Origin: Stenotrophomonas sp. SAU14A_NAIMI4_5
GTDB lineage: Bacteria; Pseudomonadota; Gammaproteobacteria; Xanthomonadales; Xanthomonadaceae
Direction of reading: 5' to 3'
DNA length: 64,000 nt
Assembly (NCBI RefSeq): GCF_003086795.1
Contig: NZ_CP026003.1
Location: 3,460,579 to 3,524,578, forward strand
The notes beneath the pieces are model-generated. The model worked only from the letters and a program-made list of their open reading frames with translations, was not told the DNA's origin and did not search any database. Positions within the stretch are counted from its first letter, which is position 1. The number at the start of each line of letters is the position of its first letter. Of the stretch, positions 9,074 through 18,123 are shown in pieces. Both the position numbers and the translations under genes were made by a program.

Positions 9074-10681
9074 TCAATGTCCGGCGTCAGCCAACGGCTT
9101 CACCGGCTGCTTCTGCAGCGACAGCAGCCCCAGCAGCACGGCCAGCGCCACGTAGGCACCCGCAAACTGCCAGCTGATGATGCGCGCCAGGCCCTGCAGG
9201 TCCCACGGCAGGTAGATGCCACCGCGCGGGTCGACCGAGTGGATCAGGCCGAACAGGGTCAGCGCCGCCGCCACCAGCAGGAAACCGCAGGCGCGGCGCA
9301 GGCGGCCATCGACCATGGCCGACACCGTGGCGATCCACAGCATCGAGGTGATGATGAAGCCGTTGCCCAACGCGAAGATCACCGCCAGTTCCGGCAGGCC
9401 GTGGCCGTCGACGTGGGTCAGCAGCGCGCCCATCTGGTCGGCCGGAATCCAGCCCGGCGCCTTGATCGCCAGCAGGTAGGCCGCCGACGGCAGGAAGCCC
9501 AGCACCATCGCACCGGCATGCTGGCGCGGGGTGGCCTGGAAGGCCTGGGTGGTGATGTCGATGGACACGTAGACGATGATCGGCGCCAGCACCGCCAGCG
9601 GCAGCCACTGCACCAGCCCGGAGATGATGCCGAGCATGCCGCCGATGCCGACGAACAGGCCGGTCAGCAGCGTGTAGCCGCTGCGCGCGCCCATGTGCTT
9701 GTAGGCCGGCTGGCCGATGTACGGGGTGGTCTGGGCGACGCCGCCGCAGACACCGGCCACCAGCGTGGCCACCGCTTCCACCAGCAGGATGTCGCGGGTG
9801 CGGTAGTCATCGCCGGCCGCGCGTGCGCTCTCGGAGACGTTGATGCCACCGACCACCATCAGCAGGCCGAACGGCAGCAGCAGCGGCAGGTAGGTCATCG
9901 CCGTCGGCAGGCCGTCGATGAAGCCCAGCGTGGGCAGCGGCAGCACCACCTGCGGCGGCACCCAGGCCGGCACCTGGAAGCCCGGCACGCCGAGCCCGGC
10001 CAGGCCGAGGCCGTAGTAGAGGACGGTGCCGAACACGAAGGCCAGCAGCACGCCCGGGCCACGAATCGGCAGCTTGCCCTTGGCGATCAGCACGTACAGC
10101 AGCAGGCCCAGCGTGGTGAAGCCGACCAGCGGCGAACGCAGGGTTTCCAGCAGCGGCAGCAGGCCCATCAGCACCAGCGCGATGCCGGCGATCGAGCCCA
10201 GCAGCGCCGCACGCGGCAGCGCGCGGGTCACCGCTTCGCCGAAGAAGGAAAGGATCAGCTTCAGCACGCCCATGATGACCAGCGCGGCCATGCCCAGCTG
10301 CCAGGTGGCGATGGCTGCGGCATGCGGGTCCATGCCCTGCTGCTTGAAGGCGGCGAAAGCCGGGCCGAGCACCAGCAGGGCCATGCCGATGCTGGTCGGC
10401 GCGTCCAGGCCCAGCGGCATGGCGGTGACATCATCGCGGCCGGTGCGCGCGGCCAGGCGGCGCGCCATCAGGGTGTACAGCAGGTTGCCGACCAGCACGC
10501 CGAAGGCGGTGCCGGGGAACATGCGGCCAAACACCACGTCGGCGGGGAACTGGAACATGCCGATGAGGGCCATGGCGATGAAGCCAAGGATGGAAAGGTT
10601 GTCGACGACCAGGCCGAAGAAGCCATTGAAGTCGCCAGCGACGAACCAGCGGCGTGGTGCGGCGGGAGCGGGAGCGGACAT
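9074..10681 (-). CDS. NCS2-like (xanthine/uracil/AzgA-type) permease
   Basis: The 535-residue protein is strongly hydrophobic, with about 12-14 membrane segments. Its pattern resembles the nucleobase-cation symporter-2 fold: FNGFFGLVVDNLS near the start, AMPLGLDAPTSIGMALLVLGP (unwound-helix region) near residue 95-115, and INVSESARAAGDDYRTRDIL followed by GVCGGVAQTTPYIGQPAYKHMGAR in the second half. The last is similar to the GGVGSTSYTEN-type turn of NCS2 carriers but not identical. It should import a nucleobase or similar small solute with protons. The gene is alone on this strand. Substrate unknown. Confidence 0.75.
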   Translation of the reverse strand: MSAPAPAAPRRWFVAGDFNGFFGLVVDNLSILGFIAMALIGMFQFPADVVFGRMFPGTAFGVLVGNLLYTLMARRLAARTGRDDVTAMPLGLDAPTSIGMALLVLGPAFAAFKQQGMDPHAAAIATWQLGMAALVIMGVLKLILSFFGEAVTRALPRAALLGSIAGIALVLMGLLPLLETLRSPLVGFTTLGLLLYVLIAKGKLPIRGPGVLLAFVFGTVLYYGLGLAGLGVPGFQVPAWVPPQVVLPLPTLGFIDGLPTAMTYLPLLLPFGLLMVVGGINVSESARAAGDDYRTRDILLVEAVATLVAGVCGGVAQTTPYIGQPAYKHMGARSGYTLLTGLFVGIGGMLGIISGLVQWLPLAVLAPIIVYVSIDITTQAFQATPRQHAGAMVLGFLPSAAYLLAIKAPGWIPADQMGALLTHVDGHGLPELAVIFALGNGFIITSMLWIATVSAMVDGRLRRACGFLLVAAALTLFGLIHSVDPRGGIYLPWDLQGLARIISWQFAGAYVALAVLLGLLSLQKQPVKPLADAGH

Positions 10682-10823
10682 GGAAGGGGCGGTGGGGGTG
10701 GGGACCGCCGATGGTAGGCCCAGCGGGGCCCGGGCGCCAATTCCGTCATGGAATGATGGGTTCCAGCCAACGGCGGGGCCCCTCGTGGCTGGGTTGGTCG
10801 CCGGAGCGGGATCCGTGGCTGGG

Positions 10824-11020
10824 CCAGTAGATCCACGCCATGCGTGGATGAAGCATGTCAGACACCGAATGAATCATCCACGCATGGCGTGGCTCTACTG
10901 TGCCGACCAACGGTCGGCACCTACCAGAGCAGAACGCTGATCCGACAGGCTGTTGGTAGGTGTCGACCTTGGTCGACACCTACCAGATCCGTCCCCCATG
11001 CCGACCAACGGTCGGCACCC
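10824..11020. repeat. Cluster of GTAG (SMAG-like) palindromes, several subtypes
   Basis: Five short palindromes lie side by side upstream of the permease gene: GTAG-ATCCACGC-cat-GCGTGGAT (10828-10849), its inverted version at 10875-10899, GTGCCGACC-aa-cGGTCGGCAC at 10900-10920, a GTGTCGACC/GGTCGACAC variant at about 10957-10981, and another GCCGACC/GGTCGGC copy at 11000-11018. The GTAG head is attached to different stems, as in the SMAG family of Stenotrophomonas maltophilia. Such elements are spread by RAYT transposases and can act as mRNA-processing hairpins. Confidence 0.8.
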
Positions 11021-11050
11021 ACCAACAGCAGCAGCGGGAACCTGTCGAAG

Positions 11051-11150
11051 GCGGGGTGGGTCCGGTTGAGGGGGTGTGAGCGGCATGGATGCCGCGACCA
11101 AGCCCCCATGGACGGGTTTACGGCGCCCCCCTCAACCGGACCCACCCCGC
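11051..11150. repeat. 100-bp element with 24-bp perfect terminal inverted repeats
   Basis: Bases 11051-11074 and 11127-11150 are perfect reverse complements over 24 nt (arm begins GCGGGGTGGGTCCGGTTGAG). The 52-nt centre contains a smaller hairpin, GCGGCAT-gg-ATGCCGC, at 11080-11095. There is no coding potential. It could be a MITE-like unit or a large transcript-end structure for poxB, which ends 83 nt to the right. It is not of the GTAG type. Confidence 0.75.
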
Positions 11151-11232
11151 CATCCCACGGAATGCAGGCTTTTGACGTTGATGTTGACGTTGCCTCGGCA
11201 GGTGCAGGGCGCAGCCCTGCCTCAGACCCCCC

Positions 11233-12951
11233 TCACTTCTTCAGGAAGTTGTCCACCAGCAGGTGCTTCACATCATCGAAGCGGCCATTCAACACCGCCT
11301 TGGCCGCGTACAACGCCGTGCCGGCCACCTGCTTGGCCTCGATCTGCGGCGGCATCACCAGCTCCGCGCGGCTGGTATGCACATCCAGCAGCGCCGGGCC
11401 ACGCTGGGCAAGGAAGTCCAGCACCGCCTCCTCCAGATCCTCGCTGCGGGTCACCGTGCGGCCGTGGAAACCGATCACCTCGGCCAGGCGGCCAAAATCG
11501 GGATTCTTCAGGTCGGTGTAGTTGTCCAGCAGGCCCTCCACCTTCTGCTCCAGCTCGACGAAATTCAGCGAGCCGTTGTTGAACACCACCACCTTGATCG
11601 GCAGGTTTTCCTGCACCGCCGTCAGCAGGTCGCCCAGCAGCATCGCCAGGCCACCATCACCGGACAGCGAAATCACCTGGCGGCCGGGGAACGCTTTCTG
11701 CAGGCCCAGCGCCTGCGGCATCGCATTGGCCATCGTGCCGTGCAGCAGGCTGGTCAGGGTGCGGCGACGGCCGTTCACCCGGATATGGCGCAGCACCCAG
11801 ACCATCGGCGAACCACCATCGGCAGTGAACAGTGCATCGTCGCTGGCGTGCTTCGACAGCAGCGCAGTCAGGTGCTGCGGATGGATCAGCTCGCCTTCGC
11901 CGGGCTGTTCTTCCTGCTCGCGCTTCTGCAGCGCCTTGTCGCGGTGGGTGATGCATTCGTCGAGGAAGGTGCTGTCCTCGCGTGGCGGCAGCATCGGCAA
12001 CAGCGCGTCCAGGGTCGGTGCGATGTCGCCGACCACGCCGAGGTTGACCGGGTGGCGACGGCCCAGGTGGCTGCCATCGCGGTCGACCTGGATGATCGTT
12101 GCCTTGTCCGGATAGAACTGGCCCCAGGCGAAGTCGGCGCCGAGCAGCAGCAGCGTGTCGCACTCCATCAGCGTGTGGAAGCCCGACTCGATGCCGAAGA
12201 TGCCGGTCATGCCCATGTTGTAGGGGTTGTCCGGCTCGACGAAATCCTTGGCGCGTGAGGTGTGCGCCACCGGTGCCTGCAACCGCCGGGCGAGTTCCAG
12301 CAGCTGCGCATGCGCGCCCTGGCAGCCGGCACCGGCATAGATGCCGATGCGCTTGCCCTGCCCCAGCAGCTCGGCGATGCGCTGCAGCTCAGCGTCGGAC
12401 GGGCGCAGCACCGGCTGGGCGTAGTGCACCGAGAACGGCACATCGTGCTTCACCTCGGCCTCGCTGATATCCGCCGGCAGGATCACCACCGCCACACCGC
12501 GGCGGCTGATCGCCGCCTGGCAGGCCAATGCCACCACGCGCCGCGCCTGCTCGGGGCTGTGCACCTGTTCGCAGAACACCGTGCAACTGCCATACACCGC
12601 CTTGAAATCCACTTCCTGCGGAAACTCCATTCCGAGTTCGCTGGTGACGATCTGGCTGGCGATCAGCACCATCGGCGCGCGGTTGCGGTTGCTTTCGAAG
12701 ATGCCGTTGATGAAGTGCAGGCCACCGGGCCCGCACGAACCCGCGCAGGCAGTCAGCTGCCCGCTCACCAGCGAATCGGCACCGGCGGCAAACGCGGCCA
12801 CCTCTTCGTGGCGCACGTGCACCCATTCGATGTCGCTGCGATGCATCGCATCGGTCACGTGGTTCAAGGTATCGCCCACGATGCCGTAACAGCGGCGGAC
12901 ACCCGCCTGCTGGAGGGTGTCGATGACGATCTCTGCAACGCGCTTGCTCAT
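11233..12951 (-). CDS. poxB: Pyruvate dehydrogenase (quinone) / pyruvate oxidase PoxB
   Basis: The 572-residue product has exactly the length of E. coli PoxB. It shows the three-domain thiamine-diphosphate fold: the Pyr domain with GVRRCYGIVGDTLN and the catalytic Glu region WVHVRHEEVAAFAAG, a FAD-type middle domain, and the PP domain with the ThDP motif starting SLSGDGGLAMLLGD and ending in NN. PoxB is a peripheral membrane flavoprotein that oxidises pyruvate to acetate and CO2 and passes electrons to ubiquinone. The start at 12951 (MSKRVAEIVIDTL) is chosen because the 44 residues readable upstream are Arg/Ser-rich and not family-like. No clear ribosome site is visible. It stands alone on the minus strand. 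Confidence 0.93.
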   Translation of the reverse strand: MSKRVAEIVIDTLQQAGVRRCYGIVGDTLNHVTDAMHRSDIEWVHVRHEEVAAFAAGADSLVSGQLTACAGSCGPGGLHFINGIFESNRNRAPMVLIASQIVTSELGMEFPQEVDFKAVYGSCTVFCEQVHSPEQARRVVALACQAAISRRGVAVVILPADISEAEVKHDVPFSVHYAQPVLRPSDAELQRIAELLGQGKRIGIYAGAGCQGAHAQLLELARRLQAPVAHTSRAKDFVEPDNPYNMGMTGIFGIESGFHTLMECDTLLLLGADFAWGQFYPDKATIIQVDRDGSHLGRRHPVNLGVVGDIAPTLDALLPMLPPREDSTFLDECITHRDKALQKREQEEQPGEGELIHPQHLTALLSKHASDDALFTADGGSPMVWVLRHIRVNGRRRTLTSLLHGTMANAMPQALGLQKAFPGRQVISLSGDGGLAMLLGDLLTAVQENLPIKVVVFNNGSLNFVELEQKVEGLLDNYTDLKNPDFGRLAEVIGFHGRTVTRSEDLEEAVLDFLAQRGPALLDVHTSRAELVMPPQIEAKQVAGTALYAAKAVLNGRFDDVKHLLVDNFLKK

Positions 12952-13061
12952 GGGGGCACAGCCGGTTCGGGGGAGAAACCCGAGGCTAGACCCGGCCAAG
13001 TGATGCCGCCGTGGGCAAGAAGCCGACCGCCTTGTTGAGCAAACTGCGGACCGGCGAGGCG

Positions 13062-13919
13062 TCAATCGTTGACGTTGATCCAACCCTCGATCGCGCCGTG
13101 CTTCGGGTTGCGGTAACGAACCTTCACCCAGCCGTCCTGCTCATCGAGCATCTCCACGCGATCGCCCTGCACAAGGTAGCGCTTGGTGCTGGCGGCACCG
13201 GGCCGGTCGAACAGGAACAGGCGCGCGGACACCACCGTGGCCTGATGGCCACGCAGCGGTTCGCCGCTGGCGGGCGCGCTCAACCCATCGGCAATGGCAC
13301 TTTCCAGCACGTGGCCGGATGCATCGTGCGTACGCCACACCGCCAGCGGCCCCTGCTCGTCGGTCTGCTCCCACTGCAGGGCGGCATCCAGCGCATCGCC
13401 CAGCCGCAGCACGTCTTCGGAGCGATACAGGTACAACTTCCTACCGTCGAACCGATACTGATCCGTGTACCACATCGGTCCACTGCGGCAGCTGCTGGTC
13501 AGGGTGCGCGTGGCGGCGTCGACGGTCAGGCCCATCAGGCCGCCACAGTTGTCATGCCCGTGGGTTTCGGCCTGCAGCGCGCGGAAACCGCCGCTGGCCG
13601 GATCGAACCGATACACCGCCACCGCTTCGTTGACCATGCCGACCGACGCCCGCGCCACCAGCTCGGGACGCCCGTCGAAATCGACATCCTCGGCCGACAG
13701 CCGGGAATTGCCGTCGGCATCGGGGGCGCCCGGCAGGCTCAGCCGTCTGCCCGAGGGCAGAAGCTGCACGTCGATGCTGCCGTCCTCGGTGACCTCGGCC
13801 TGCACGCGAACGCCGGGCGCTGCCTCGAAGCGCAACGGCGCATCGCTGTCAGCGGCGTGCGCCAGCGGCACCAGCAGGCCCGCCAGCAGCAGGCCAACCA
13901 CGGATTCCCTGTGTTTCAT
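13062..13919 (-). CDS. Exported protein with FG-GAP-like middle and C-terminal SH3-like domain
   Basis: The 285-residue protein has a signal peptide (VGLLLAGLLVPLAHA). A region with DADGNSRLSAEDVDFDGRPEL follows, typical of calcium-binding VCBS/FG-GAP-like repeats and similar to the XAC2610-like periplasmic proteins of Xanthomonas. The C-terminal 60 residues (RYLVQGDRVEMLDEQDGWVKVRY) look like a bacterial SH3 domain that could bind cell wall. The start at 13919 is preferred because GGGAG lies 5 nt upstream and the signal peptide follows directly. The role is unknown; a periplasmic or cell-wall protein is the best inference. Confidence 0.7.
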   Translation of the reverse strand: MKHRESVVGLLLAGLLVPLAHAADSDAPLRFEAAPGVRVQAEVTEDGSIDVQLLPSGRRLSLPGAPDADGNSRLSAEDVDFDGRPELVARASVGMVNEAVAVYRFDPASGGFRALQAETHGHDNCGGLMGLTVDAATRTLTSSCRSGPMWYTDQYRFDGRKLYLYRSEDVLRLGDALDAALQWEQTDEQGPLAVWRTHDASGHVLESAIADGLSAPASGEPLRGHQATVVSARLFLFDRPGAASTKRYLVQGDRVEMLDEQDGWVKVRYRNPKHGAIEGWINVND

Positions 13920-13955
13920 CGTCACTCCCTGCGGCGCCACGCTGGCGCCTCCAGG

Positions 13956-14432
13956 TCAGAACGATACGTCAACCGCCTGCCGCGACCACAGCACCGACTG
14001 GTGCTTGGTCTGCTGCTTCCACGCCAGGCGGATCGCTTCGATGTCGGCGCGGCGCTGCGGGGTGTCTTCATGCAGCACCACCAGCACCTTGGTGCGCAGG
14101 CGGTTGGGCGAGGCATCGCCGCGGAACAGCCACTGGCCGTAGGCATCGAACACGGTCAGGCCATCGGGGAAGCGCGGGGTCACTTCCTTGTCCAGAAACG
14201 CGCGCCACTGCGCCTCGCTGATCGTATCGGCCTGCGGACGGTCGCCGGCACCCTGCTCCTCGCCCACGCCGAAGTACAGCTCGCTGCGCACCCAGCCCGT
14301 GCCGTTGGACGGCCGCGCGGCATCGCCCTGCATCTCGGCGGTGGCGGCGTAGGCGCTGGGTGTCTTCGAGGACAGGCTGGCGCAGCCGCTGGTGGCCAGC
14401 AGCACGGCAAAGATCAGGCCAAGGTGTTTCAT
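13956..14432 (-). CDS. DUF3574 family lipoprotein
   Basis: The 158-residue protein begins MKHLGLIFAVLLATSGCASL, a lipoprotein signal with lipobox ATSGC. The mature part has the features of DUF3574: SELYFG near residue 50, WRAFLDKEVTPRFPDGLTVFD, and GQWLFRG, followed by VLVVLHEDTPQRRADIEAIR. GGAGTG lies 9 nt upstream of the ATG at 14432. It ends 36 nt before the start of the SH3-like exported protein, so the two probably share a transcript. DUF3574 proteins have no function that I know of; an outer-membrane-anchored periplasmic location is inferred from the lipobox. Confidence 0.8.
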   Translation of the reverse strand: MKHLGLIFAVLLATSGCASLSSKTPSAYAATAEMQGDAARPSNGTGWVRSELYFGVGEEQGAGDRPQADTISEAQWRAFLDKEVTPRFPDGLTVFDAYGQWLFRGDASPNRLRTKVLVVLHEDTPQRRADIEAIRLAWKQQTKHQSVLWSRQAVDVSF

Positions 14433-14675
14433 GGGGGACAGCACTCCGGGGAAGGGGAAAAAGCGGGTCGAAGGGGCACGGAGGGTACACCTGCGTTTCG
14501 GTTGCGGTTGCAACCAATCACTCATGCCACAGGGGCATCAGCTGATGCGATCGGAAGCGGGGCTTGCGTCACACCCCCTCCTCACGCCAAGATAATATAT
14601 CGCTTCATCCGGATGGATGTAAGTGAAACCATCTCTCCCCCGCCCCTTCCCCACGTCGTAGTTGCTGGAGTCCGC

Positions 14676-17108
14676 ATGTCCCCCCGCCTATCCGCGTCGC
14701 CGCTCGGCCTCGCCATCGCGCTCGCCCTGTCCCCCGCCCTGGCCTCTGGCCAGGATGCGGCCACCAACCTGGACACGGTGATCGTCACCGGTACCCGCGC
14801 CGCCGACCGCACCGTGCTCGAATCCACCTCGCCGGTGGACGTGCTCACCGCCGAGGACATCCGCAAGGCCGGCGTGGTCAACGGCGAGCTGGGCAGCGCG
14901 CTGCAGGCCCTGCTGCCGTCGTTCAACTTCCCGCGCCAGTCCAACTCCGGCGGCGCCGACCACGTGCGTGCCGCGCAGCTGCGCGGCCTGTCGCCGGACC
15001 AGGTGCTGGTGCTGGTGAACGGCAAGCGCCGCCACCACACCGCGCTGGTCAACACTGACAGCAAGATCGGCAAGGGCACCACCCCGGTCGACTTCAACTC
15101 GATCCCGGTCAGCGCCATCAAGCGCATCGAAGTGCTGCGTGATGGCGCCGGCGCGCTGTACGGCTCCGATGCGGTGGCCGGCGTGATCAACGTGATCCTG
15201 GACAACGGCGGCGACGGCGGCGAGATCGAAGCCAGCTACGGCGCCAACCACACCGACCTCAAGCCGATCGGCCGCACCCTCACCGATGGCCAGGCCGGCA
15301 ACATCAGCGCCAAGGTCGGCACCTCGCTGGGCGAGGATGGCGGTTTCCTGCGCGTGGGCCTGGAATACAAGAAGCGCAACGGCACCAACCGCGCCGGCTA
15401 CGACCTGATTCCGCCGTGGGACCAGACCGAGGCCAACCTGGCGCTGCAGGGCAAGCGCAACTACGTGCTCGGCGATGGCGCCAGCAAGGACATCAACCTG
15501 TGGCTGAACACCGAGATTCCGGTGGGCAAGACCGCCACGTTCTATGCGTTCGGCACCTTCAACCAGCGTGATACCGAAGGCGCGAACTACTTCCGCTACC
15601 CCGACAGCGACGCCAACTGGAAGGAGGTATATCCGAACGGTTACCGCCCGATTTCCGAAGGCGAGAACCGCGACGTGCAGGCCGTGGCCGGCGTGCGTGG
15701 CCAGTGGGGCGAGTGGAGCTACGACGGCAGCCTGGATTACGGCCAGAACGACTTCACCTACCGCCTGCGCGATTCGATCAACGCCTCGCTGGGCCCGACC
15801 AGCCCGACCCGTTTCAAGACCGCTGATTACCAGTACGCACAGACCGTGGGCAACCTCGACCTGAGCCGCGTGTTCTCGCAGAGCGACAGCATCACCCACA
15901 CCCTGGGCCTGGGCGCGGAAGTGCGCCACGAGCGCTACCAGACCCGTCCGGGCGACCCGTCCAGCTATGCGGCCGGCCCGTACACCGATCGCCCGACCGG
16001 CTCGCAGGCCGGTGGTGGCCTGACCCCGCAGGATGCTGCGTCGCTGGCGCGTGACGTGGCCAGTGCCTATGCCAGCCTGGCCAGCCAGTTCGGCGACCAC
16101 TTCTCCACCGACCTGGCCGCACGCTACGAGCACAGCGACGACTTCGGTGGCGAGCTGACCGGCAAGCTGGGCCTGCGCTACGAGTTCACCCCGGCCTTCG
16201 CCCTGCGCGGTGCCATCTCCAACAACTTCCGCGCGCCGTCGCTGGCGCAGATCGGCTACGAATCCACCTCCACCGGCTACAACGCCGCTGGCCAGCTGGT
16301 GCAGGGCCGCCTGCTGTCGGTCAACAACCCGATCGCCCGCGGCCTCGGCGCGCAGGACCTGAAGCCGGAGAAGTCGCTGAACACCTCGCTGGGCTTCACC
16401 AGCCGCATCGGCGAGCACTTCGACCTGTCGCTGGACTTCTTCCAGATCGACATCGACGACCGCATCGCGCTGTCGGAAAGCATCACCGGCGATGCTCTGA
16501 CCGACTTCGTGGCTGCCAACTACGGCGTCACCGGCCTGCAGAGCGCCAGCTTCTTCGTCAACGCCGCCGACACCCGCACCCGCGGTGCCGAGCTGGTGAC
16601 CAACTGGCGCCAGGCACTGGGCGATGGCCAGCTGCTGCTGACCGGCACCTACGCCTACACCAAGACCACGCTGAAGAACGTGCTGGCCACACCGGCCCAG
16701 CTGCAGGCACTGGACGCGGACTACGTGCTGTTCGGCATCGAAGAAACCAACACGTTGACCGACGCAACCCCGCGTACCCGTGCCAGCCTGTCGGCCGCCT
16801 GGAGCAACGACCACTGGTCGCTGAGCAGCCGCGTCAACCGCTACGGCAGTGCCACCCGCGTGTTCAACTTCGGTGATGGCTACATCCCGCGCCAGACCTA
16901 CCAGGCCGAATGGCAGCTGGATGCCGAAGTGGAATACCGCTTCAACAAGCAGTGGAGCGTGGCCATCGGCGGGCAGAACCTGACGGACAACTATCCGGAC
17001 AAGTCCAACGAGGATATCTACTACTACGGCAACCTGCCGTACGACGTGCTGTCGCCGATCGGCAGCAACGGCGCGTACTACTACGGTCGCGTGCGTTACA
17101 CGTTCTGA
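14676..17108 (+). CDS. TonB-dependent outer-membrane receptor
   Basis: The 810-residue protein has a signal peptide (LGLAIALALSPALASGQ) and then the TonB box region with DTVIVTGTRAADRTV. A plug domain follows (LRGLSPDQVLVLVNGKRRH, IEVLRDGAGALYGSDAVAGV), then a beta-barrel ending GRVRYTF. There is no STN domain, so it transports without FecI/FecR-type signalling. GGAG sits 6 nt before the ATG at 14676. Upstream readable codons back to 13011 are antisense to two other genes and are not part of it. The substrate is not evident. An AT-rich patch at 14591-14600 just upstream probably belongs to its promoter region. Confidence 0.88.
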   Translation: MSPRLSASPLGLAIALALSPALASGQDAATNLDTVIVTGTRAADRTVLESTSPVDVLTAEDIRKAGVVNGELGSALQALLPSFNFPRQSNSGGADHVRAAQLRGLSPDQVLVLVNGKRRHHTALVNTDSKIGKGTTPVDFNSIPVSAIKRIEVLRDGAGALYGSDAVAGVINVILDNGGDGGEIEASYGANHTDLKPIGRTLTDGQAGNISAKVGTSLGEDGGFLRVGLEYKKRNGTNRAGYDLIPPWDQTEANLALQGKRNYVLGDGASKDINLWLNTEIPVGKTATFYAFGTFNQRDTEGANYFRYPDSDANWKEVYPNGYRPISEGENRDVQAVAGVRGQWGEWSYDGSLDYGQNDFTYRLRDSINASLGPTSPTRFKTADYQYAQTVGNLDLSRVFSQSDSITHTLGLGAEVRHERYQTRPGDPSSYAAGPYTDRPTGSQAGGGLTPQDAASLARDVASAYASLASQFGDHFSTDLAARYEHSDDFGGELTGKLGLRYEFTPAFALRGAISNNFRAPSLAQIGYESTSTGYNAAGQLVQGRLLSVNNPIARGLGAQDLKPEKSLNTSLGFTSRIGEHFDLSLDFFQIDIDDRIALSESITGDALTDFVAANYGVTGLQSASFFVNAADTRTRGAELVTNWRQALGDGQLLLTGTYAYTKTTLKNVLATPAQLQALDADYVLFGIEETNTLTDATPRTRASLSAAWSNDHWSLSSRVNRYGSATRVFNFGDGYIPRQTYQAEWQLDAEVEYRFNKQWSVAIGGQNLTDNYPDKSNEDIYYYGNLPYDVLSPIGSNGAYYYGRVRYTF

Positions 17109-17115
17109 CCGCCCT

Positions 17116-17274
17116 CGGTGGGTGTGAAACCCACCCCTTCTGGTGGGTGCGGACCGTTGGTCCGCACTGCCTTCGGTGCCGACCAACGGTCGGCACCTAC
17201 CGGATTCATGGTTGGTGGGTGCGGACCGTTGGTCCGCACGGCCATTCCGTGCCGACCAACGGTCGGCACCCACC
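17116..17274. repeat. Run of GTAG-type palindromes after the receptor gene
   Basis: Four palindromes alternate orientation: GTGCGGACC-gtt-GGTCCGCAC (near 17147-17167), GTGCCGACC/GGTCGGCAC with a CTAC tail (near 17176-17200), a second GTGCGGACC/GGTCCGCAC copy (near 17218-17239), and a second GTGCCGACC/GGTCGGCAC copy (near 17250-17270). Each is preceded or followed by GTGGGTG or CACCCACC or CTACC. They separate the receptor gene from otsB and could form strong RNA hairpins. Confidence 0.8.
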
Positions 17275-17337
17275 GATCAGGCAGCTGTCGCCCAGCCTCG
17301 ACCTGCCCTACACGCCGCTGCTGGCAAGCTGGTCGGT

Positions 17338-18096
17338 ATGGCTGAACCGCTCCCCCTGCGTCCGCCACCGCCATTGCTGGACGACGCCTGTGCGTTGTTC
17401 CTCGATGTCGACGGCACCCTCATAGAATTCGCTGCGCGCCCGGATGCCGTGCAGCTCCTGCCGGATGTGCGTGAAGCCATCGGCCGTATCAGCGACCGCC
17501 TCGAAGGCGCGGTCGCCCTCGTCAGTGGCCGCCCACTGGAACAGCTGGACCAGCTGTTTGCCCCCCTGCAACTGCCGGCCGCCGGCCTGCACGGCCACGA
17601 ACTGCGTGGCGAGGACGGGCGCGTGCTGCGTGAAGAGCAGGACGACGACACCGCCGAATGGCTGCATGCCCTGCATCAGCAGGCCATGCGCTTCGCCCAT
17701 GGTTACCCCGGCGTACTCGTGGAAGAAAAAGGCGCTGGCCTGGCCCTGCACTGGCGTGGTGCGCCACATGCCGCCAACGAGGTACGCACGTTCGCCGAAC
17801 GCCATGCCCGCGGCCGGCCAAGCTATCGGCTGCAGCCCGGCGACCACGTGATTGAATTCGTGCCCGTCGGCACCGACAAGGGCCGCGCCGTGCGCCGGCT
17901 GATGCAATACCTGCCCTTCCGTGGCCGCCTGCCCGTGTTCCTTGGTGATGACCTCACCGATGAGTTCGGCTTCGAGGCCGCCAACGGACAGCACGGCTGG
18001 AGCGTGCTGATCGGCGAACGTGAACCCAGCGCGGCCGTGTTCGCGCTGCCTGACATACGCAGCGTGCACGCCTGGCTGCGTGAGAATGCGTATTGA
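17338..18096 (+). CDS. otsB: Trehalose-6-phosphate phosphatase OtsB
   Basis: The 252-residue protein is a HAD-superfamily phosphatase with motif I DVDGTL (about residue 23-28, the first Asp being the nucleophile), motif II in VALVSGRPL, and later motifs VGTDKGRAVRRLM and FLGDDLTDEFGF. It removes phosphate from trehalose 6-phosphate, completing the OtsA-OtsB route to trehalose. The start at 17338 is the first ATG after the palindrome array that leaves a normal OtsB N terminus; a longer reading frame upstream is made of repeat sequence. It leads an operon with a GH15 enzyme and otsA. Confidence 0.93.
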   Translation: MAEPLPLRPPPPLLDDACALFLDVDGTLIEFAARPDAVQLLPDVREAIGRISDRLEGAVALVSGRPLEQLDQLFAPLQLPAAGLHGHELRGEDGRVLREEQDDDTAEWLHALHQQAMRFAHGYPGVLVEEKGAGLALHWRGAPHAANEVRTFAERHARGRPSYRLQPGDHVIEFVPVGTDKGRAVRRLMQYLPFRGRLPVFLGDDLTDEFGFEAANGQHGWSVLIGEREPSAAVFALPDIRSVHAWLRENAY

Positions 18097-18123
18097 CCCG
18101 GCCACCCCACGGCCGCAACCGAG

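Noticed and set aside
9077..10717. 546-codon open frame on the plus strand opposite the permease gene
   Set aside because: Gln/His/Arg-rich product with no family features; a shadow of GC-rich codon use in the permease gene, which has clear membrane helices.
14564..14600. -35/-10 promoter (TTGCGT ... GATAAT) before the second TonB receptor
   Set aside because: Spacing is about 21 nt, too long for a standard sigma-70 promoter.
13011..14675. Upstream extension of the TonB receptor frame by 555 codons
   Set aside because: It is antisense to two real genes with signal peptides; the receptor signal peptide and ribosome site define the start at 14676.
14688..17273. 861-codon minus-strand frame opposite the TonB receptor
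   Set aside because: Val/Gly/Gln-rich, no ribosome site or domain; the receptor on the plus strand explains the DNA.
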